Assembly (NCBI GenBank): GCA_961205875.1 | Contig: OY540814.1 | Location: 27,410,151-27,474,150, forward strand | Reading direction: 5' to 3' | DNA length: 64,000 bases | Source: Sialis fuliginosa | Lineage: Eukaryota; Arthropoda; Insecta; Megaloptera; Sialidae | Part shown: in pieces, positions 28,401 through 40,400 of the stretch | Layout of the letters: each line of letters starts with the position of its first letter | How positions within the stretch are numbered: position 1 is the first letter of the stretch | Made by a program: the position numbers and the translations under genes | Notes under the pieces: generated by a model | What the model was told of the DNA's origin: nothing | Database searches by the model: none | The model's input: only the letters and a program-made list of their open reading frames with translations

Positions 28401-31400
28401 TGGCTGATAAGCACCCAAAATATGTAAAATAAAAAAAAAATTATTACTTATTATAATTTAGAAATGAATGACTTTTTTTTTTTGATTGTATACACTCATC
28501 CAAACAATTAAAGGAACAAGAAATTAAACATTTTTTTTGGGTGTTTTTTGAAGTGCTGTATCTTTGTGAAAAATGGTCGTATCGAAATAAAACAAAAAGC
28601 ATTTTAAAGCTTCAAGTTTCTAGTTTTGAGATTTTTTAGCATAATTTTTTTTGAGTTACGGTTATCGCGCAATCAAAAGAAATAGTGGGACACAAAAATT
28701 TTCCAATTTTTTAAATTTTTTTTAAGGGTTTGCGGGCTCGGGAAATTTTTTTTCAATTAAGCCAATGCATTGGTCAGTTAACTTGTTAATTCAGCTTTAA
28801 TTTGTTTTTTTTTTGGTCTCTCTCAATTTTTTTTCGCCGAGATATCTGCCTTTAAATGAAAAATGATTCTTTTGTCTTCGATCATATCAATATATCAGCA
28901 ACTAATGATTAAACAGTAAATTTAAGGCCAGTTTTAAAAACTTGAATAAATTTCCTACAAGACCCTTTCATGACTTTATTAGAAAAAAAATTTTTTGTAC
29001 CCTCACCATTAGTGTGAAAAAGTACAAAAAAATGTTCTTTTAGTAAATCTATCGCTACTTTACAAATATTGATGGGAAGACTAATGTTGCCAGGTATTTT
29101 TACAGCTTAATGTACCCCCAACAGTCCTGTAAATTTTAAAATTGATCCATCGAACCGTTTTTCCGATAAAAAAAGGTCATTTAATTGATAACTAAGCAAA
29201 AACTGAAGACCTTTTTTTACCCACTTTTCCTATTTTGTTCATACTAAAAAAGTTTGAAAAAATATCTTGGACTTTTTTTCAAGTAGACTCCTGGGGGGTG
29301 ATTGATCACCTTAATCCCCCCCCCTATCTACGTCACTGGTAAATGGACACTATTTATACTGATAAATTTATCATTACAATATTTGACAGTGCTGTTTGTA
29401 GTTGTATGAGCGTTTCAACAAAAATACATTCATTTGAAAAGCTATTTGAATATAACAAAGCCCCTTGTACAAGTTTATCTGTGCTGATCAACACATTCGC
29501 GCGGTTTTCTTGAACGTCTTTGTGCCCGAACGACGCTATGCCAAATTGCTTTCATTATATTCTTTCATAGATAAGTAATCCTGTAGAATTGTTATGCAAA
29601 AAAAAACACTGTGGAAATTTTAATGAAAGACGCATTAATTAATGTTGTGTGGAGATCAGATGAAATACTTATCTAGATTTATTTATCAGTGGTTTTGCTT
29701 CCTCGCAATATCGAAGATACGAGAAGCTTTGTGATCGTTTCAGATTGAGATAAAAAAGTTTTCTCTGATTTCAAAATTTTAAATTGATCTTTTCGTTCTG
29801 TGTCTGTCTGAATCCTTGTCATACGCATAACTCATGAACCACTGAACCGATATTATTGAAACTTGGTCGGATGGTTGGGTCTGGCTTGAGGACGGTCCCA
29901 TTTCAAAATCATCAAAATCGTGTGTAAGGAACAGGGGTGACATCCCAAAATATTTATTTTTACAAGATATCTCAAGAACGACACATGCTACGTGAAAATT
30001 TTATAGAATATTTTTTGTAGAGCATTAAATTTCCTATAAAATGGGTCTACAAGGTTTGTTGTAAAATATTCCCTTACAAAGATTTATCTCAATTTGTTTT
30101 AAAAAAACGTGTTTTTTTTTAAAATTGATATTTACTTTGATATATTAACTGTCATTTTGACGTTTTAAATATCATTTTGACGTTTGCATAAAAGATTTAG
30201 ATTGAAATTGTCAAAAAATTAAAAATATACGAAAAAATAATCAGTTGCGTTTAAAGAAAAATTAAATGGTTAACCAATTTATCTGAGCAACGGTTTTTAT
30301 TTAAATTGTTTTTTAGTGTATTTAGCACGAGGAAGCACTGTGCATTTACTCGACAGATGTTTTTTTAAATAGTCATAAACATGAAAATTGTTCAAAAAAA
30401 TGTTTATAAGGGGCCCCTCGTTCACTTGCTGCCTCTAGTTACGGTCCTGCAAATACTTCATCATTGAACAGGTTTAAAACCAAATTAACAATTTAATCCA
30501 GCAAAGATCTAGTAAATCGTTGATTAATTTCATCCCTGATGTTGCTACGCCGACTGACGCAACGCAACGCAAGGTCGACGTCGTTCAGAATGACCATCAC
30601 CGATCGGATCGTGGTAGGCGGCACGAGCGGCGGTCAACACGCGCGCCATCTGTACGCAGATCGGTCAAACAACAACAACAGTGCACAACATTGCCACGGC
30701 ACGGCGTGGCGCTGGTGTCTGTGCTGTTTGTGCAAACATAATAATGAAACGTTAGCAAACAGTGTGAGGTACAAAACAATATTAACAGTTTACTGAGTTT
30801 AGATTCACCGTATATACTTAGAACTGTAAGGTTCTTTTTGGCGAACTCCTCTATAGGTATTTATGCTATTGAGATTAGCGAGATCTTGGTTTCTGGGTGT
30901 AAGCCGCGTCGGTTTGGTCGTGTTATCGGCCAACGTTTCGTCTAAAAGTGCTTTTAGAAGAGCCCTGAAGATGTCGAAACGTTGGCCGATAACACGACCA
31001 AACCGACGCGGCTTACACCCAGAAGCCAAGATCTATATCAAGACCACCGCGGAAACCTCAAGCCTTGAGATTAGCGAGGTTCCGCTAATCCTAATAGACA
31101 ATTAAAATCAATTTAAATTCGTATAGTGTATGTCGATTGCGAAGAATTTGAAAGTTTCGAGTTCCCTTTTATACAGGGTGGTCCGGTTTGGGATACAGAT
31201 ATTTTAAGAGCTGATTCTTTGCCTCATTGTGAGTAAAAAATTGTACGGGAAGATGGGGTTTATCTTCAACACCCTCTGAGCTATAGGATTTTTAAAAACT
31301 TCCTTCAGAGTAGTACTTACAAACAAAGATTATCTCATAAATTCCAAAGTAACGTAACAAGAGCAACCACAATGACTTAGTTTTATAGGTAATTAAATAA

Positions 31401-34400
31401 CGTATTTTTCAGTATTAGTATTATTGCAACCGCGATTCCAGTTATCGAAGTCAATTTTTTGAAAATTTATATGAAAATGATATTTTTCCCCAAAAGTACC
31501 TGTAAGATATTTTTTATCATTATTTTAGTGTGTCAAAATGTTACCTACAAATTCACTATACAAAGTTTGGACCTGGGTCTTACAGTTTTTCAGATATAAA
31601 TTTATCTAAATAATCCCCAAAGTGACTATTTTGCTACCTACCCTATTAAATGAAACAGTCATAAATTTTTTTTCTTTATAATTACATAATTTTATGGTTA
31701 ATGTTAATTTACATAATTTTAAAACTAATTAAAAAAAAAAATTACGATTGATTTCATTTAATGGGGTAGTTGGCAAAATAGTCACTTTGGGGATTATTTA
31801 GATAAATTTTTAATCAGTTAAAAAGTAGTATAACAAGAAAGCTTTCAAGTGTTATTTTCAGTTTCAGACACTTCCAAACAAAATAGAGTTAACAACAATA
31901 TAAGAATCTGTAAAGTAAACGACGGAAATTCTGTTTGAATGTTTTGTAAAACCGCCCCGAGTTAGAATTAAATGTATCTGTCAAATTAGGATTACTTTAA
32001 TTCCAGAGTGTCCTTTTCGTTTCAAAGTCGATTGTGCTGCCGCGCGTGTTGCAATGTTGAAACTGTGGGTAATTCTTTCTCTCTGGTCGTATCGTTAAAT
32101 GTAATTATTATTTTTAATTTTGGATTTGGCATTGAAGGCAGTTCTTTTTTTTGTTATTACGTACGCTCGATACGATTTTATTATTGGCTTTTTAAAATTT
32201 ATTTTGTATAATTCAGGAGTCGAAACAAATTCAGTGTTCAAAAATACTGATTTTACTGACACAGAAATCTAAAAATACTGACTTTTACTGACGATCTGAA
32301 CCGAGTTAAAAATGTAGGTGTTATGTATTAAAAAAATACTTTTATAATTATTGGCCTCCACCATCCCCATAGCCAATTCTTACTACCTTTTTATTATGTT
32401 GAAAGCAAAAGTAATAAACATTACAGTTCATTTTTGTTAATTTTTCTCACCGAACTTGGCATAGCCAGTGCTAGGGTGAGATTATGTTGTTCATACGTTA
32501 CAATTATGTCATAAACTATCTTCTAAAAGTTGGTAATAAAATAAACAATACAAATAAGTAAACAAAATAGAACATTCTTTATAATTTGAATATATTTTTC
32601 ACGGTAATTGTGCCGTTTTGAAGTCAAATAGTGAGTTTTTTCATGATATATAGAGTTCCGATGTGAAAACTTTGAGTGTCAAATCCAAAAAACTGACTTT
32701 AACTGACCGGGTTACAAAAAACTGACTTTTACTGATTTTACTGACCAGTTTTGTCCCCTGATAATTTTATATAGTAGTATCATGGGCGTCCTCAAGATAC
32801 TTTCTTGGAGGAAGAAATTCAATATTAATAACAACTAAACATTTAACATAAAAAGTTAAACTTTAATAGTCCCAGATAGCGTGATTATATATTACATACC
32901 ACTTCCGGAATACTAAAGAATATTCCAGTGAAAGTTTCACTAAAATCGGTTCAGTGGTTTTTGAAATAATCGAATAAGCAATCAAAAATTCATATTGCAT
33001 AAGAATACGTGGTAAACTAATTAACATAAAAATATGTATTTGTTGATCAAAACACAAAATTATTTAATAAAAAATATTAAGAAGTACGCCGTGTACCCCT
33101 TGAAACATTTTCGCGTTCCCCTTGGGGTACGCGTACCACATTTTGGGAAACACTGACATAGATAATATCACATACGACTTCATACGAGAAGATATTCTAG
33201 TTTTAATTTAGTTATTGAACTTATGAATACTCTATTATAGTGGGTTAGTTCAACTATGTATATTATATAATATTATACATACTTGATTAATCAAAGTGGT
33301 TAATGGATTTTATAATATTATTATCATGAATTAGATAATATGATAGATTAATTATTAATTTTAAAATCGATCTGTTAAAAATTCTATATATTTCTGGATA
33401 TATAGGTTAATTTACAACGAATGTAAAATTAATAACAGTAGATTGAGGTTATTATTTTGAGCAAAACATTTTATATGAACATTCGTGAGGGAGGTACAGA
33501 CCTCTCAAAGTGTGATAATTATGAAATTTGGTAATCGGTTTAATATTAATGACTTTTATTAATTATTATTATTTAATTACCTCATACACTCCTGGGCTAA
33601 AAAAATATTGATTGATATGGAAAATCAAGAATACTTATTAATACTAAATCGATTACACAAAAAAAAGTATGGAGCCAAAAGTCAAAAATAACATTTAATA
33701 TTAATTTACACGTTCAATTATAAAACTATAATACCTTTACGTCTTATTTTCTTGTATTTTAGTCGATATTTGTATGACGAGTTGAAGTTCAGTGCAGGAA
33801 ATTTCACTAAAAAATTTAGAATTTTTGATTTCGTTAAAAGTATATTTATTGTATAGAAAATGACGTGAAAAGTTGTTTGTTTCAAACCGCAGGTCTGTAT
33901 CTCAAACCGTTCTCGAGATATAGCCTCTCAAAGTTTTAGTTTTTTCAAAATTTTGGAGAAAAAATGCCATAACTTTTGAACGGATGGTCGGAATTGATTT
34001 TAGTTGACGGATTTGTAATCAGCGTGTCAAAATCTATATAATGACATGTATGATACCTTAAAACTCGAAAAAATAAATTTCGCGAAAAATCGAAAAAATT
34101 CAAAGGGGTATACCTTAAAAAAATGTCGATTTTTGACCAAAATTTTTTTGTCGGATTTTAAAGTATTATATATGTCATTATATAGATTTTGACACGCTGA
34201 TTCCAAATCCGTCAACTAAAATCAATTCCGACCACGCGTTCAAAAGTTACGGCCTTTTTTCTCCAAAAATTTGAAAAAACTAAAACTTCGAGAGGCTATA
34301 TCTCGAGAACGGTTTGAGATACAGACCTGCGGTTTGAAACAAACAACTTTTCACGTCATTTTCTATACAATAACCATACTTTTAACGAAATCAAAAATTC

Positions 34401-37400
34401 TAAATTTTTTTGTGAAATTTCCTGCACTGAACTTCAACTCGTCACACAAATATCGACTAAAATACAAGAAAATAAGACGTAGAATCATTTAGTTACTATA
34501 TAAATACATAACAATTTATTTAAAAAAGTAAAAGCTTGAACTAAAGCTGTTTCATAACTAGTTTTTTTTGTTAACAGGAAGGGGAGGATTGATAAAATAT
34601 ACTTCCCTTTCAAAAATTTCACGCCTCGCCACTGATTAAAATGGTTTCACAATTATGTAAATAGAAATATACGTACAACGTTATTAAACAGACGAAAAAA
34701 AAACAATATGTAATCAAATACTTGCATTAGTATTCAAATAAAACTCAATTATAGTCAATATCTTTTTCTGAAGACGCCATACTTTATAAATGATGAACTG
34801 TCATATAACTTTTCAATTTTACCACCTATCATTCACGTGGGTTACGTTTGATAGCTCTGAGCAAAAAGTGCGAGTGAGAGATAAAGCTATTTCCGTCTCA
34901 TTTCATTAGATCGGTATTATGATGGAAGGGGTAACCTGTATCTTCTAATTCTTAGAATTTACGGTCCCGTAGCTTAAAACTTATAGGAGTCCTACTGTAT
35001 TGGAAAAGGTATAAAACGTACCTATATAAATGAATATTTATTGTTGCCACTTATTTTGCAATAGAAAATATATTATGTTCTTTCTTAAGATATCGTTTGA
35101 ATAAATTTTGATTTTTATTAAAATTTTGCATAGATATTTTAGAAGAAATATTATTTTGTAATGTTTCCATGGACGATTAATTTTATTTAACATCTTCTAT
35201 CTTGCAGTCTAGACTTAAAGAAGTGTCTCGTAGTAATATATACCCATTTGATTTTATTATGCATACATAAATATTGACAAGGTATCTATAAATTTAAATT
35301 TTGTAATAATAAGTATTCCATGCTAAATTCTGTAGTATCTTTGTACGGGGCCATTTTATAGAAAAATTATACTGACCTTTTTAACAGGAAATTTAACGCT
35401 CCACAAAAAAGATTTTATAAAATTTTGAAGGGGTGAAAAATACCCTCAAAATTTGAATTTTAAATACTAATTAATACGTCATTAATTCATGTTGCCTTGG
35501 AAACAAATACAACTAAATTCAAATTGTCGAATTAGTTGGAACCATTTGATATTTTGTTCATTACACCTCTTGTTACATCTATCCAGGGACACACTGTATA
35601 TAAAAGGTAAACAGGCGGATATAAAACAGAAAAATAAAAATAAAAATTAAACTCAATTTCCCATTTGATAGCGTACAATAGCGTCATTGTGTACATGGGG
35701 TAATGCATCGTTTTTTTAAGTTTTCCATTATCGTTGAGAAATGAATAACAGCCAATAGTATAAATAAAAGTACATCTATACAAGAGAGTAAGTAACTACA
35801 CTTAATTTAAAACTATATGTCGAATGCCAATATATGCTTTTTTCCATTTTAAATTAATTGTTTTCGTGAATAGAGTGCAGTGGAGGAAGATCTACAAGTG
35901 GTCAGTGGCGTGACAAGAACCTATTTACCCTCCCCCTCCCATCCCATGGTGGAAAGATTACAAGGTGGGCTCGATAAACAAATGACATCTACTATTGTGA
36001 CGTCACGTAGTGTACTTTATGTGTCAGATGGAAAATTCATGTGTTGTTGTTGTGTAGAATTCGCTTTGATATATGGTGAAAAGTAAATAATATAGAATGC
36101 CGGGTGTTTATTGTGCAGTGGAAAATTATAAAACTTCAAGTTATCTTAATAAGAAAAAGGATTCTGAACATATTATACAAATATTTTTATTAAAAAATAG
36201 TATTTATTTTTTTACTTAAACTAATATTAAAGGAGAAAACACTGCGAGGGGGGTTGAAGCAGAGTTTTAGACGAATAAGAATTTTTTGTGTCTCGAGAAG
36301 GAAAGGATTTAGGCATATATTTGGGGTGATATTTCAGTAATATACATATTTAAATTATAGATAATTTTTTTTAAGATAAACGAAAAATTCCTGTAAACAA
36401 TAATGAGTGTAAATTTGGAGTGACAGAAAACTTATAAAGGAGCTCGCAAATTTGCAAGCTTGCAAGTACTTTCAAATGGGGTATCAAACTTATATGATAG
36501 TTTTATTGGAAATTTTGACAGATAATTTCATGTATAAGAAGTAAAAACAAAGGTATGCAAAGTATATTTACTAATCTTGAGTAAGAACGGTAAAAATCAA
36601 CTTATTGCGCATGAAACTATCTGTTAAAAACTCAAAGAGAACTCTCATATAACTTTGATACCTCGTTTGAAAGTATTTGCAAATTTTGCGAGCTTCTTTA
36701 TAATACCGGACATTAAAGTCGTTTCTGCAGCCAGAAAGACAACCAGATAGAGAGAGAAGGCACGATAGAGGAAAGGCAGATTTGAACTGTGATATTTTAA
36801 ATGCACGACGAAGAACATGCCATAGATTCACTTTTAAAGTACCAGATAATTTGCAGATGGAATAAGCGTTAAAATTTAATTGTACTTTTAAATTAAAATA
36901 TAATTTAGTACTGGATGTGAGAGAAAAGTTCATTTCCATTTAACTAACATTTAAAACGCTTTTCGTGTACCTATATTTGATTTGGTTAAAAGATCGACAT
37001 TTGTTAATTATACATATGTGTATGAATTTCAACACATTACGATTTTATACTTGTTTGTATTTAGTAGGGTAAATACAATACAAATTTCTCCCCCCCCCCC
37101 CAACTTCCGCCATCTATAAATGTGTATTAGTTATATTTGATGTATTTTACATAAAATTAGTACATTAACTATTTACATTATATTTAATTACAAAATATTA
37201 ACTTCTCAACTGGAAGTCATTGAAATCGGTCCGAAAATCAAAATCAAAAATTTTAACATAATTGTATGTTTTAAGGTCACTATAGTATATTTACACTATT
37301 TTCAGAAAGATGTCTGTGTGTGTGTACGTACGTATGTGCGTGTCATTTTTTACGTTCGCACGAAATCTTGTAAATAAAAAATGCTATTGACTTCGCTGTG

Positions 37401-40400
37401 GTGCCAATCGAAGCGTCTTGACGTGATTATGATGTGAAAGAAAGGATTTTTCGAAATTCAAGCCCTAAGGGCGTAAAAAGAGGTGTAAAGTTTTTTTTGG
37501 GTCGGATTTACTTGAAACTTAGCATAAATATTCTACAATACAAATAATGAAAAATGTATTTCACGTGCCTAAACAGCCATAGAAGGGGTAAAAGGCGAAA
37601 ACCACCCTCAAAATTTGAATTTTAAATACTAATAAATAAGTCTTTAATTCATGTTGCCTTGGAAACAAATGCAATTAAATTTAAATTGTCAGATTAGTTA
37701 TTATAAAAACAAATGCAATACAATTTGCTGCTAATTTCTACGTAAAGGTAATTCATATTACTATTAATTAGAACTGTCAGTGGGTTGTCATTTATATTTA
37801 ATACACGTTAGGTTAGATCTTGGATAATAATACACGATAATAAAAGATGGCGAACGAATTTTATTATTGTTTATTTAATTTATTACCAAAATTAACCAAA
37901 AATGAAGTAAGCAAATTTCTTTTATGTTTAAATATAAAATCTACAAAATATAAAACGCGAACATCTTTTACAAAACACAAGAATCCATCGAAGAGCTTTA
38001 CAGACGTTAAACCCCCTCAAGCTCTAAGAGAAAAAAAGGCCAAGTATGTATCTTGACGCTTATGGTTTGTAAAGAAGTATTTTTTATCGAACATTTCAAT
38101 ATTCGTTTGAAAAAAATCATCTCATACCAAAAAATTCCGATTGACAGAGAACGGCTACTTGGAAACAACAGCGTGAATATGAGTGAGAGAGAGAGAGAGA
38201 CTGAAGTATTATTTTGTTGTGTATGCACGTGTCGAATGTACCATAGATTAAACACGCTTGGTTTTGTATAAATGTCACGTGTGCAAAGCACCAGACAAAC
38301 GTGAATCCAAAAATGATGCGGAAGTTAGAACGGGGGGTGGGGGGTGTTTGTTTGTCTCCAGGATAGAATCAGGAAATATCATTTTATTTTTCATTATGTC
38401 AGTGATAAGGGATGCATTGGTTTTGGTTGAAGAATAGATTTTGAGCGAAATGACCTAATTATATTATCATTGGTATTAAATCGATTTGAGGAAGGGAAAA
38501 AATCGATTTATTTTACTTAATCTTCTAGTTAAGGGTTTTGAGAGTATGCGTACAAATTTTCATGCTGAAATAAAACTGCCGCAGATATAAGATTGATTAA
38601 ATCAATGATTTCCTTAACCCTTTGGGCATGAAAGTCGATTGTATTTTTTTCTCCTTTCGACACGAAAATCGACTATAGTCCACGACTCAAAAACACATCG
38701 TTGAACGCAGAAATCGACTTTTAATTTATAACAAAATGTTTTTAGGAAAAAATTTAAATGTTAGTGAAATATTTAATAAAATCCTTCAGCCTAATTTATT
38801 TTGTATGTAAATTTTGACCTTTTGTAAAATAAAAATTAAATTAAAAAATTTTTGTTTTACTAAAACATGAGAAAATGTAAATTAAAAAAATAAGATTACT
38901 TTTATTCTTGTCGGAAAATGCGCACATTTTTAGGAGTTTCGCGTCCAAAGGGTTAATAAAAATTCCTACATATATTTTAAAATTATTTTTAGTCTTGAAA
39001 AAGAGACCTTCCTTCTTAAGTAATTTAAGTAATTTTCCCTCGATATGATGTTTTTTCTAAACTTACAATAGTTGTTTTAATACACCAGCATTGTCCTAAA
39101 TAATACGACAGTAAAAAGAGTAATAAAATAAAAGCATTGAAAAACAATTGTATCGATGAGCTATAAAGACGTGCGCCGTGCCTGTGTCCAGCGCCTGCAC
39201 CGTGAAGGGGGGGGGGGGGTAGGAGAGAGAGCGAGAGAGAGGGGACTGGTTGTTTTTTACTCGGTGGTTTTTGTCACGCCGCGTTTGTTCTCAGACTAAC
39301 TCACTCGTGATGGGAAACTCAAACGAGCTGCAAGACGCTTCGCGATGTCTCGTGAGACACTCATACACGTATATATTATATATATTACTATATAAATATA
39401 TATGTACTAGCTGTTACCCGCGACTTAAATATAATGTTCTTCCTCAGGATGTAAGTTATCTCCCAGCCAAATTACATCAAGATCGGTTCAGCGGTTTATA
39501 CATGAAAAGGTTACAAACAGATAGATTGAGAGACACACTTTCGCATTTATAATATTAGTATGGAAGTGTCAATACGTCATCATTAATCGATAGATAGATC
39601 TAACGGGTCTTTCAAGTTCGAGTTTCTTTTTCAGCAGTGTTTTGTTCTGACAGTTATCATAGTTTTTTGTTTTTTGTTTGACATAAATCAAGTTGAAAGT
39701 GTACAATTTACTAAAATGAATTCGATTTCGCTTGAAAACCGTATAAAAATAATCAAAATCCAACGAAACAATGAATTTATTGCGAACGAAATTCCAGGGA
39801 AGAATAATCTCAAGAAATTCTGAAGCAATTTGGCCGCCAAGATCGCCGGATTTAACGCCTTTGGACTATTTTCTGTGGGGCCATCTCAAAGATAGAGTTT
39901 ATGCAAATAAACTAGAAAATATTGAAGCCTTGAAAGACAACATTGTGCGCGATATTGCCGAGATAGAGCCCCAATAATGCCGAAATGTCATCGAAAATTT
40001 CACCAAAAGAGTCGACATCTGTAAGCGTGCACACGGGGGACATTTGCAAGATATCATTTATCATACATAAATAGTAAACCCTCTACTACATATATCAATA
40101 AACAGATGATGATTTTCCATTAAAAATGGGTTTTTAATTTTAATTTTAAAAAGAAACTCGAACTTGATATACCCTGTATTAATCACGTAAGGATGCTTTT
40201 TGAAATTAAAAAAAATTGGGGGAGGGGGTCAAATTTTTCTTGTTATTGTAAATAGGTATAATTTTAAATTTTATGTATCATAATTGTTGGGGGGGGGGGG
40301 GGGGGTATGACCCTTAAAACCTCTTCATGAATGCGCCGCTACATGCATACATATGTTACATACATACACACATAGAAACGTAGAGATGCTCGTACACGCT

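Noticed and set aside
39250..39552. 100-residue frame on the plus strand
   Set aside because: It reads through low-complexity DNA into the retroelement-like tail block; no protein family resemblance.
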